Below are positions 26,339 to 34,255 of a stretch of DNA of 37,850 nt, piece after piece. Below the pieces are notes generated by a model that was given only the letters and a program-made list of their open reading frames with translations, ran no database searches and was not told the origin of the DNA. Every line of letters starts with the position of its first letter. Position 1 is the stretch's first letter. This DNA comes from Chloroflexota bacterium (lineage in GTDB: Bacteria > Chloroflexota > Limnocylindria > P2-11E), in assembly GCA_005882765.1 (NCBI GenBank), contig VBDV01000117.1:1-37850 (forward strand). The letters are read 5' to 3'. The translations under genes and the position numbers were made by a program.

Positions 26339-27532
26339 ATGTTGAAAGCCGCGATCCGAGTTGTATGGCGCTGTCCGCTTACGTTCCTCGTCGCCACGCT
26401 TCTCGTCGCCGTATTCGCGGTCGAGTCCTATCAGGTCTCATGGCAAACCCTCACGGTGGGTGGTGGTCTGATCACTCCGACACTCGCGCTTCGTGCCGCG
26501 GTCTACCCGCCGTCGATCGAGCACGGTGAGTGGTGGCGCTTCATCACCGCAGGCTTCATTCACTTCAACGTCCTGCATCTCGGTTTGAATCTCATTGGGC
26601 TCATCTACGCGGGCGTCTTCGTCGAGTCGCGCTTCGGACGACTCCGGTTCGCCCTTATCTACTCCGCAGCTCTGCTCGGTGGGAATGTGCTGGCGTACCT
26701 GACAACGATCGGGACGCGCGAGTTCACGGGCGGAGCGTCAGGGGCGATCATGGGTCTCTTCGGCGCGATCGTCGTGTTCGCGATGCGGTTCTGGAGCCAA
26801 CGCGAGGTGGGCGGCTACGCGGCCGGTCCGATCGCCGCGACGCTTGTGAATGGCTTCCTGAGCCCCGGTGTCTCGAACGCCGCACATATCGGGGGCCTCG
26901 TCGTCGGGATCGGCGTAGCCGTCTTGGTGGGCATTAGGACGGGCCTAGCGGAAACCATCCGCGCCGCCGAAGCTGACGTTGTCCGCCGCGCCGAGCTCGA
27001 ACGTGGCCCGACACCGCCGGAAATCTCAAACCTGATCGCGGACGATCCGCTCAACCGTTTGGAGCTCACCCGGTCGCCACTTGCGAGGATCGGCTTCGCC
27101 GGCCTCGGAATCCTCTTCATTCTGGCGGCGGGGATCGGACTTTCCGAGAGCTACGGGTGGTGGGCGGCCTTCTTCCTCGTTCTTGGACTGGCCTTCATCA
27201 ACGGGACACGCCAACGTCTCGTGCTCGACCCGCGCGGCTTTCGGGCGACCGGACTCCCGTGGGGAAGAGGGCTCGTTCGATGGCGTGACATAGACCGGTT
27301 CTTCGTGACCACCATACGAGGCGCGAAGGTTGTCGGCTTCTTATACAGCCCGGCGTACGTGGCTCGGGCGGACGAGCGCGCGGGCCTTCTCGCGAAGCTG
27401 AACCTGGGGCAAATCGGTCAAGCGCCGAGCTTCGGGAATGCGAAGCGCCAGGCGGCGCTGATGGAAGAATGGCGTGTCCGCTGGAGCGGAGGCCGCGCGG
27501 ACGTGTCCGAGTCCCTCGTCTCCGTCGGCTAG
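26339..27532 (+). CDS. Rhomboid-family intramembrane serine protease with C-terminal extension
   Basis: A 397-residue protein. Residues about 1-215 form a rhomboid core: HFNVLHLGLNLIGL, the catalytic Ser134 in GGASGAIMG and His183 in NAAHIGGLVVG. A cytosolic linker is followed by two more membrane helices (about 255-290) and a soluble C-terminal part (RLVLDPRGFRATGLPWGRGLVRW, key residues W-R-D-I) that resembles PH-like/YdbT-type domains. ATG 26339 was chosen over longer in-frame starts, which would run back across the previous stop. Substrate unknown. Confidence 0.85.
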   Translation: MLKAAIRVVWRCPLTFLVATLLVAVFAVESYQVSWQTLTVGGGLITPTLALRAAVYPPSIEHGEWWRFITAGFIHFNVLHLGLNLIGLIYAGVFVESRFGRLRFALIYSAALLGGNVLAYLTTIGTREFTGGASGAIMGLFGAIVVFAMRFWSQREVGGYAAGPIAATLVNGFLSPGVSNAAHIGGLVVGIGVAVLVGIRTGLAETIRAAEADVVRRAELERGPTPPEISNLIADDPLNRLELTRSPLARIGFAGLGILFILAAGIGLSESYGWWAAFFLVLGLAFINGTRQRLVLDPRGFRATGLPWGRGLVRWRDIDRFFVTTIRGAKVVGFLYSPAYVARADERAGLLAKLNLGQIGQAPSFGNAKRQAALMEEWRVRWSGGRADVSESLVSVG

Positions 27533-28005
27533 CCGAACGCGAGCCGAATGTCCGCGCGATCGTCCTCTACGTCGGGGTTGCGCACCAGATCGAGAAGCCG
27601 TGGGTCGTTCGGAAGGACGATGCCCGCGAATCCCTGCGCTTCGCGCTCCGCGCGGAGCGTCTTCCAGTCGGCGCGGCTTGCGGGAATCTCGCAGATCGCC
27701 CAGCGCTCCGTGGTGCCTTCAGCGTCGGCGACCAGGACGGCATCGGCGCTCCGCTCACCGATGAAAAGACGACCGCGCGAGAGGCGATCGAGCGTGACGC
27801 GGACGGCTGCGTGTTCCGTCGCGCCGACGACGACAAGACGAGCACGCCAAGTCGTGGCCGCGAGCGCCGCAGCGAGGATCCAGGGATCCTGATCGTCGCG
27901 CGTGAGGACCCACAGCGAGTCGGCACCCGCCGCCTCGAGCGCGCGAGCATCGGCGAACAGCTCACCGACATCCCCACCGAGCCGGAGCTCGGCCCCGATC
28001 TTCAT
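27529..28005 (-). CDS. Half-length luciferase-like (LLM) protein
   Basis: A 158-residue protein with the start of a luciferase-like monooxygenase barrel: MKIGAELRLGGDVGELFADARALE, AGADSLWVLTRDDQDPW (key AGADSLW) and LSRGRLFIGE. Full-length LLM enzymes have about 300-350 residues, so this lacks roughly half the barrel, including most of the flavin or F420 site. The reading frame is intact and codon use looks normal, so it may be a real short paralogue, not a fresh pseudogene. Its stop overlaps the rhomboid stop by 4 bases in convergent orientation and its start faces fdhD across a palindrome. Confidence 0.65.
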   Translation of the reverse strand: MKIGAELRLGGDVGELFADARALEAAGADSLWVLTRDDQDPWILAAALAATTWRARLVVVGATEHAAVRVTLDRLSRGRLFIGERSADAVLVADAEGTTERWAICEIPASRADWKTLRAEREAQGFAGIVLPNDPRLLDLVRNPDVEDDRADIRLAFG

Positions 28006-28012
28006 GGCAACC

Positions 28013-28037
28013 CGATGCTAGCGAGCGCCTAGCATCG
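28013..28037. promoter_or_regulatory. Perfect 9 bp palindrome before fdhD
   Basis: Arms CGATGCTAG (28013-28021) and CTAGCATCG (28029-28037) are exact inverted repeats around 7 bases. The site lies between the divergent LLM-like gene (start 28005) and fdhD (ATG 28042), only four bases before the fdhD start where a ribosome site would be. It is a candidate operator or RNA hairpin controlling fdhD. Confidence 0.6.
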
Positions 28038-28041
28038 TGCG

Positions 28042-28878
28042 ATGCCTCGTCCACAGGCTCCTCCGGTCCAGATAGCGCGCTGGCGCGCCGGCGACTGGCG
28101 CGACGACAGCGATCAGGTCGCCGCCGAGGAGCCGCTTCAGCTGTCGCTCGATGGCAAGCCGCTATCCATCGTCATGCGGACGCCAGGCAATGACCTCGAG
28201 CTCGCGCTGGGACTTCTGTGGGCCGAGCAGGTCATCCGATCGCTCGACGACGTGGCTCGCGTACGCATCAGCGCCGAGGCACAGGAGAACGAGCCACGTG
28301 TGGCGGTCGCGAACGATCTCGTGGAATCGAATCAGGTCGACGTCTACCTCCGCGGGAGCGCGGGTCGCCGTCCGGAGCGTTCGTTCCTGGCCACGTCGGC
28401 ATGCGGGGTTTGCGGGGCCACGACGGTCGAGTCGCTTGCGCTCGACTTCGCGCCCCTAGCAGCCGGTCCCACGGTCGGCGCGGCGATGCTTCCACGGCTT
28501 TCGGACCGCCTCCGCGTGCAGCAGCGCATCTTCGAGTCGACGGGAGGCCTTCACGCGGCCGGACTCTTCGACGAGCGGGGCGAGCTACAGCTCCTTCGCG
28601 AGGACATCGGCCGGCACAACGCCGTGGACAAGGTCGTTGGGCGCGCGCTGCTCGATGGCCGGCTGCCGCTCGAGCGGTCGGTGCTCGCGGTGAGCGGGCG
28701 CGCCGGATACGAGGTCGTGCAGAAGGCGGTCGCGGCGGGCATCCCGATCCTCGCGGCGGTCGGCGCTCCCTCGAGCCTCGCCGTGGCCACCGCGGAGCGC
28801 TTCGGGATGACGCTCGTCGGCTTCCTTCGGGACGACCGGTTCAACGTCTACACCTCGCCCGAACGGATCGGGAGGTAG
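28042..28878 (+). CDS. fdhD: Formate dehydrogenase accessory sulfurtransferase FdhD
   Basis: A 278-residue FdhD that inserts sulfur into the molybdenum or tungsten cofactor of formate dehydrogenase. The conserved CxxC is Cys121/Cys124 in TSACGVCGATT, and the later motifs FESTGGLHAAGLF, REDIGRHNAVDKV and VSGRAGYEVVQK are complete. ATG 28042 lies immediately after a palindrome, with no visible ribosome site. The formate dehydrogenase genes are 1.5 kb downstream on the same strand, separated by an esterase and a minus-strand gene. Confidence 0.96.
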   Translation: MPRPQAPPVQIARWRAGDWRDDSDQVAAEEPLQLSLDGKPLSIVMRTPGNDLELALGLLWAEQVIRSLDDVARVRISAEAQENEPRVAVANDLVESNQVDVYLRGSAGRRPERSFLATSACGVCGATTVESLALDFAPLAAGPTVGAAMLPRLSDRLRVQQRIFESTGGLHAAGLFDERGELQLLREDIGRHNAVDKVVGRALLDGRLPLERSVLAVSGRAGYEVVQKAVAAGIPILAAVGAPSSLAVATAERFGMTLVGFLRDDRFNVYTSPERIGR

Positions 28879-28882
28879 AAAC

Positions 28883-29806
28883 TTGGCGGTAGCGCAGGAC
28901 AAGCTCCACCCGAGTGCGCGAGCGATCGTGGATCAGCTCGCCGGGCTTCCGCCGCTTCCGACCATGACCCCGGCCGAGGCGCGCGGGCGTCCCGAGCCAC
29001 TCGCGGCGGCGCCCGAGCCGGTGGCGAGCGTAACTGCGCGCACGATCCCGGGTCCCGGTGGGCCGATTGCGATTCGCATCTATCGGCCGAAGGACGCCTT
29101 GCGCGGCGGCCTCATTTACTTCCACGGGGGCGGCTGGGTCGTCGGTTCACTGGAAGGTGCGGACGGCGCGTGTCGTGCGCTCGCGAATCGCTCGCGATGC
29201 GTCGTGATCTCGATCGGCTACCGGCTCGCACCTGAGACAAAGTTCCCTGGTCCGGTCGAGGACGCGTATGCGGCGGTTCGCTGGGTCGCGGACAACGCCG
29301 CGGAGTTGCGGATCGATCCGACGCGCATCGCCGTCGGCGGATCGAGCGCCGGTGGCAATCTCGCTGCCGCGGCCGCGCTCGTCGCCCGCGATCGCGGTGG
29401 CCCGAGGATCGCGTTTCAGTTGCTGACGGTGCCGGCCACGGAGCTCAGCTCAAAGGCCGCATCGCATCGCGAATTCGCGGAAGGCTATGGCCTCACGAGC
29501 GCGGACATGACGTGGTACGGCACGCATTACGTTCGGAGCGCCGCGGACGCTGACGATCCCTACGCGTCGGTCCTGCGCGCGGATCTCCACGACATGCCGC
29601 CGGCCTTCGTGATCACGGCAGAATGCGATCCACTCCGAGACGACGGGGAGGAATACGCCAAGCGTCTCGCAGAGCTCGGGATCGCTGCTCGCTACAAGCG
29701 CTACCAAGGCGTGTTCCATGGATTCATGGGCTTTCCAGGAGCATTGCCGGAAGCCGCGGAAGCATTCGACGACGCTGGCAAAGCGTTGCGAGAAGCGATC
29801 GGCTGA
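28883..29806 (+). CDS. Alpha/beta hydrolase (HSL-type lipase/esterase)
   Basis: A 307-residue hormone-sensitive lipase family esterase. The oxyanion motif is YFHGGGWVVG, the nucleophile Ser lies in GGSSAGGNLAA (here GSSAG), the Asp in ITAECDPLRDDGE and the His in GVFHGFMGF. It is cytosolic with no signal peptide. TTG 28883 is preceded by GGGAGG (28870-28875) and follows the fdhD stop by 4 bases. A functional link to formate metabolism is not evident. Confidence 0.92.
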   Translation: MAVAQDKLHPSARAIVDQLAGLPPLPTMTPAEARGRPEPLAAAPEPVASVTARTIPGPGGPIAIRIYRPKDALRGGLIYFHGGGWVVGSLEGADGACRALANRSRCVVISIGYRLAPETKFPGPVEDAYAAVRWVADNAAELRIDPTRIAVGGSSAGGNLAAAAALVARDRGGPRIAFQLLTVPATELSSKAASHREFAEGYGLTSADMTWYGTHYVRSAADADDPYASVLRADLHDMPPAFVITAECDPLRDDGEEYAKRLAELGIAARYKRYQGVFHGFMGFPGALPEAAEAFDDAGKALREAIG

Positions 29807-29945
29807 GCCGGGATGGGCGCAGCGGGTGGCACGGGGGAGCGGGTTGCGCGCGAGCCGTTGACCGGCCGCGCCGGCGCGCGAGCGGTGGCGAGTGGTGGGG
29901 AGCGGACCGGTAGGCGAGCGCGCGACCCCGACCGCGCTACGCGCT

Positions 29946-29962
29946 CAGGGGCCCCTACCCCT
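29946..29962. repeat. G/C-run element, copy 2
   Basis: CAGGGGCCCCTACCCCT matches 3397-3413 at 15 of 17 bases and includes the 10-base palindrome AGGGGCCCCT. It sits in the 175-base gap (29807-29981) between convergent genes, which otherwise holds only G/C-rich sequence with no gene and no clear terminator. Confidence 0.3.
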
Positions 29963-29981
29963 TGGACAGGACCCGGCGCGC

Positions 29982-30272
29982 CTAACTTGAGTCCGGCCCC
30001 TCGTGTTCGAGCTCTTCCCTGACTTCGCGAATGAATGAAGCGACCTCATCGGCGTCGGCGCCTTTCGACACTCGCAAACGCTCGGCGGCGATCCCTGCCA
30101 TGTAGCTTGCGAGTGGTGCGAAGCGGCGCTCCTTCGTGTGCGCCGCGACGCGAGCGAGCTCGAGGATCTCGGCGGCGACCTTCTCATCAAGCTTCGGCTC
30201 TTCGATTTTCGCGCCGAGGCGCTCTGCCGCGTTCTTCCAGCGCTTGGCCAGAGATTCGAAGAACTCATTCAT
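29982..30272 (-). CDS. DUF6457-type small protein
   Basis: A 96-residue helical protein starting MNEFFESLAKRWKNAAERLG. The segment ILELARVAAHTKERRFAPLASYMAGIAAE (key residues H-x-x-E-R-R-F-A-P-L) resembles DUF6457, a small domain often found beside or fused to molybdopterin-guanine dinucleotide transferase (MobA) and FdhD. That agrees with its place next to a molybdenum or tungsten formate dehydrogenase. It is divergent from fdhA with a 65-base gap. Function unknown; a role in cofactor insertion is inferred from context. Confidence 0.75.
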   Translation of the reverse strand: MNEFFESLAKRWKNAAERLGAKIEEPKLDEKVAAEILELARVAAHTKERRFAPLASYMAGIAAERLRVSKGADADEVASFIREVREELEHEGPDSS

Positions 30273-30287
30273 CAGGCGAGAAATCTA

Positions 30288-30306
30288 GCGTCCGCCTTGC
30301 GGACGC
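30288..30306. promoter_or_regulatory. Perfect inverted repeat upstream of fdhA
   Basis: GCGTCCGC (30288-30295) and GCGGACGC (30299-30306) are exact 8 bp arms around CTT, followed by AAAA. The site is in the 65-base gap between DUF6457 and fdhA, so it could be an operator for both or an RNA hairpin in the fdhA leader. Confidence 0.45.
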
Positions 30307-30337
30307 AAAACCGCCGGAGTAGAACAGCGAGAGTCCG

Positions 30338-33300
30338 ATGCCGGAAATCACGCGTCGTGAGTTCCTGAAGCTCGGAGCCGCCGGCACCGCCGGCATGGCG
30401 CTCGTTCCACTTGCAAATCCCCTTGGGTTCGACCTCGCCCCGGCAAAGAAGCGAGCGCTCGACCTGCGGATTGCCGGCGCCAAAGAAGTCCACTCGCTGT
30501 GTCCGTACTGTGCGGTCGGCTGCTCTCTCATCGCTTACACGAAGGAGATCAACGGAAAGGCCCAGCTTCTCCAGATCGAGGGTGATCCCGACAGCCCGGT
30601 GAACGAGGGACGGCTGTGCCCGAAGGGCGCGACAGCGATGCAGCTCGCCACGAGCTCCCGCCGAGTCGAGAAGCCGCAGTACCGCGCCCCGGGCAGCAGC
30701 AAGTGGGAAGAGAAGTCCTGGGACTTCATGCTCGACAAGCTCGCTCAGAACATCAAGGCGTCACGCGACAACACGTTCGTCGCGCAGGACGCGAACGGGA
30801 ACACCGTCAACCGCACGGAGGGAATCGCGTTCGCCGGGGGCGCCGCGTTCTCGTCGGAGGAGGGGTACTTCGCCACGAAGCTCATGCGGAGCTTGGGCGT
30901 CGTACACATCGAGCAGCAAGCCCGGGTCTGACACGGCCCAACGGTGGTCAGTTTGGCCGCCTCATTCGGACGGGGAGCGATGACGAACCACTGGCGTGAC
31001 ATCAAGCACGCCGATCTCATCCTCATCAACGGCGCCAACCCGGCCGAGGCGCATCCGGTCGGGTTCCAGTGGTTCGTGAAGGCGAAGCTCGACCCGACGA
31101 AGGGACCGGGTGCCGGCGGGGGCGCCAAGATCATTCACGCCGACCCTCGCTACACGCGAACGTCGGCGATGGCCGACATGTACTTACGCATCCGGACGGG
31201 AACCGACGTCGCGTACTTCGGCGGACTGATCAACTACGTCATCCAGAACAAGCTCTATCACGAGGAGTACGTCAAGAACTACACGAATGCGTCATTCATC
31301 GTGAAGCAGGGCTTCGACTTCAATGACGGTCTCTTCACCGGATACAACAGTTCCACGCGCGCGTACGACACCTCGACCTGGACGTACGAGACAGAGGGCG
31401 AGCCGATTGCGGGCGCTCCCGCGGGCACAACGCAGGCCGCCGCGAAGCGCGACAAGACGCTCCAGGATCCGCGGACCGTTTGGCAGCTCATGGCCAAGCA
31501 CTACTCGCGCTACACGCCTGAGATGGTGTCGAGCATCACCGGCATACCGGTCGATCAGTTCAACGCGGTCGCCAAAATGGTCGGCGAGATGGGCAAGCCG
31601 GACAAGGTCATGACCATCGTCTATGCGGTGGGACTCACCCATCACACCACCGGCGGCCAGCTCATCCGCTCGGGCGCGCTGCTCCAGCTCATTCTCGGCA
31701 ACATGGGCCGTCCGGGCGGTGGGATGAACGCCGAGCGCGGCCACGCCAACATCCAGGGCAACACCGACCACGCGATCAGCTGGGAGATCCTGCCGGGTTA
31801 CCTCCGCATCCCCGCTCCGGGTCAGAAGAACCTCGACGACTACGTCCGTCTCAGTGCGCCCAAGAAGAGCGATCCGAACTCGTGGAACTTCTTCGGGACG
31901 AATTACCGCAACTTCATGGTGAGCCTGCTCAAGGGCTGGTACGGCGCGAAGGCCACGAAGGACAACGAGTACGCCTTCGACTTCATCCCGAAGCCAGCCG
32001 TGAACTCCTCGTGGATGTCCATCTACGACCAGGCGCTGAAGGGAAAGATGGAAGGCGTGATCCTCTCGGGTATGACCGCCACCTCCATCGGACCGGATTC
32101 CAATCAGGTCATGACCGCCCTCGGGAAGCTGAAGTGGCTCGTGGTGATGGACCCGCTTCCCACGACGAGCTCGGAGTTTTGGAAGGCGCCGAACGTCGAT
32201 CCGGCGTCGATCCAGACCGAGGTCTTCATGCTGCCGACGACCCACTGGATCGAGAAGGACGGCTCGTTCGTCAACAGCGGCCGCTGGTCACAGTGGAAGG
32301 ATCAGGTCATCCCGCCAGAGGGCGAGGCTAGACACGACCACTGGGTCCTGGCTGACCTCTTCGACCGCGTGAAGACGCTGTACAAGAATCAGAGCGGCAA
32401 ATTCCCCGATCCGTTGATGGCGCTCACGCTCGACTACAAGGATCCGAAGAAGCCCGAGCTCGAGGAGATCGCGAAGGAGATCAACGGAAAGAACCTGACG
32501 ACAGGCGGACAGATGGCGAGCTTCGCTCTCCTGAAAGACGACGGCACGACGACGGCAGGCGACTGGATCTACACCGGAAGCTATCCGGACGCGGGCAACC
32601 TCGCGAAGCGGCGTAACGGAATCTCCAACCCGACGCAGAACGATCCGACGGGCATGGGCTTCTACCCCAACTGGGCCTGGAGCTGGCCCCTCAATCGGCG
32701 AGTCATGTACAACCGCGCATCCGCCGACATCCATGGCAAGCCGTGGGACCCCAAGCGGCCGGGCATCCAGTGGAACGGCACGACGTGGGTAGGCGATGTC
32801 CCGGATTACCCACCCACGATGAGCCCAGAGGATCCGGCGGCGTGGCTGCCATTCATCATGAACGGCGAGGGCGTCGGACGGCTCTTCTCGAACTCGATGA
32901 TCGACGGCCCCTTCCCCGAGCACTACGAGCCGGTCGAGGCGCCCATCGCCAACCCTCTGCACCCGCAGCAATCGGAGGATCCGGTCGCGTTCCTCTACGA
33001 CCAGGCCGCCGGGCGCCCGAATCGCTTTGGGAAGGCCGCGGACTTCCCGTACGTCGCGACGAGCTACCGCCTCACCGAGCACGAGCACTACGTCACGCAA
33101 CACGTCCCGTTGCTGGTCGGCCTCCAGCCGCAGGCGTTCGTCGAGGTACCAGCGGAGCTCGCCGACCAGAAGAGCATCAAGAGCGGCGACCGGGTCCGCG
33201 TCTCAAGCGCAAGGGGCAAGCTCGAGGTCGTCGCCCTCGTGACCAAGCGCCTCGGGCCGATCACGCTCGCCGGGAACAAGACGGTCTATCAGATCGGCAT

Positions 33301-33454
33301 CCCGATCCACTGGGGCTTCGTCGGGGTCTCCGCGGAACAGAACCCCGACCGATCGAAGTACTGGCTTGCAAATGCGCTCACGCCGTTCGTCGGCGATGCC
33401 AACGCGAGGACGCCCGAGTTCAAGGCGTTCCTCGTGAATATCGAGAAGCTCTGA
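30338..33454 (+). CDS. fdhA: Formate dehydrogenase catalytic subunit, selenocysteine-containing, Tat-exported
   Basis: A 1038-residue molybdopterin enzyme oxidising formate to CO2. It begins with a twin-arginine signal (TRREFLKLGAAG), so it should be exported folded. A [4Fe-4S] site follows (SLCPYCAVGCSL) and then the bis-MGD domains, with a beta-barrel domain at the C-terminus (DRVRVSSARGK). The in-frame TGA at 30929-30931 (codon 198) lies in the context QQARV-U-HGPTVVSLA, exactly where FDH-N enzymes carry selenocysteine. Similarity continues without shift beyond it (FGRGAMTNHW, NPAEAHPVGFQW). Read normally the gene would look like two fragments (30338-30931 and 30944 onward); it is one intact gene. 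fdhE, fdhB and nrfD follow. Confidence 0.95.
30943..30961 (+). promoter_or_regulatory. SECIS-like hairpin directing selenocysteine insertion
   Basis: Directly downstream of the TGA, GGUGGUC (30943-30949) pairs fully with GGCCGCC (30955-30961), seven pairs including two G-U, around the loop AGUUU. The loop begins 18 bases after the TGA, similar to bacterial SECIS elements in E. coli formate dehydrogenase genes as I recall them. SelB binding is inferred. Confidence 0.65.
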
Positions 33455-34251
33455 TGACACTGGTAGCGGAGCCGACTACGACGTACGAGCAGCGCCGCGA
33501 GCGCGCACGCGAGCTCGGCGCGCGCCTCGACTTTGCACAGCAGCCGCTCGCGCTCTACCTCGCCATCGTCGATGCGCAGGAGCGCGCATTCGAGCGAGCG
33601 CGGACCGATCGCCCCAATCGCGACGACCTCGTGTCCTATGTCGTTCGCACGGCGCTGCCCGGGGTCATGGAGGCGGCGGTCGCCGCGGGCACTGAGACCT
33701 TGCGTGAGGCGACTTTGCTTCGTTTTCACGAAGCCGACCTCGAGGGGCTGATCGAAGCCTGGCTCGACGGCGACGAGACATCGGGCACGGACACCTTCCT
33801 CGCGCGGGCGAGCACCCAACCGGTGCTCGAGGCGCTGCCCGATCTCGCGGCGGCGCTCCGGAGCAGCGAGATCACCGACGATCGGCATTGCCCACGCTGC
33901 GGGGGCCTTCCGCAGGTCGCGGTGTTCCCGGAGACGGGCGAGGCTCTCTTGACAGCGCAGCGCACCCTCGTGTGCTCGCGTTGCGCCGACGAATGGGTGA
34001 TGAGCCGAATGACTTGCGCGTCGTGCGGCGAGACGTCGGGTGCGAAAATACCGATTCTCTCGGACGTGGACCTCTTCCCGCACCTTCGGATCGACGCGTG
34101 CGAGATGTGCCGGCGCTACCTCATCACGGTCGATCAGCGTAAGGACTCGCGCGCCGTCCCGACAGTCGACGAGCTCGCGGCGCTGCCGCTCGATCTGGTC
34201 GCCGCCGAACGCGGCTACACCAAGATCGCGCGCAATCTGATGGGGTTCTAA
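33454..34251 (+). CDS. fdhE: Formate dehydrogenase accessory protein FdhE
   Basis: A 265-residue FdhE with four CxxC knuckles: HCPRCGG, VCSRCADEW, TCASCGE and ACEMCRRYL, which bind metal. In E. coli FdhE interacts with the catalytic subunits of Tat-dependent formate dehydrogenases and helps their maturation. ATG 33454 overlaps the fdhA stop as TGATG, so the chaperone is made together with its client. Its location between the catalytic and FeS subunit genes is less common than a separate position. Confidence 0.93.
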   Translation: MTLVAEPTTTYEQRRERARELGARLDFAQQPLALYLAIVDAQERAFERARTDRPNRDDLVSYVVRTALPGVMEAAVAAGTETLREATLLRFHEADLEGLIEAWLDGDETSGTDTFLARASTQPVLEALPDLAAALRSSEITDDRHCPRCGGLPQVAVFPETGEALLTAQRTLVCSRCADEWVMSRMTCASCGETSGAKIPILSDVDLFPHLRIDACEMCRRYLITVDQRKDSRAVPTVDELAALPLDLVAAERGYTKIARNLMGF

Positions 34252-34255
34252 AGGT

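Noticed and set aside
29807-29981. Possible gene or terminator in the gap after the esterase
   Set aside because: Open frames here are Gly/Arg/Ala-rich with no motif, and no stem followed by a T-run was found.
30929-30943. fdhA as a pseudogene or frameshifted pair
   Set aside because: The frame is unchanged across the TGA, the flanking motif is that of selenocysteine formate dehydrogenases, and accessory genes are intact.
31292-32245. 317-codon minus-strand open frame inside fdhA
   Set aside because: The sequence is Arg/His/Val-rich with no recognisable domain and is fully inside a conserved coding region.
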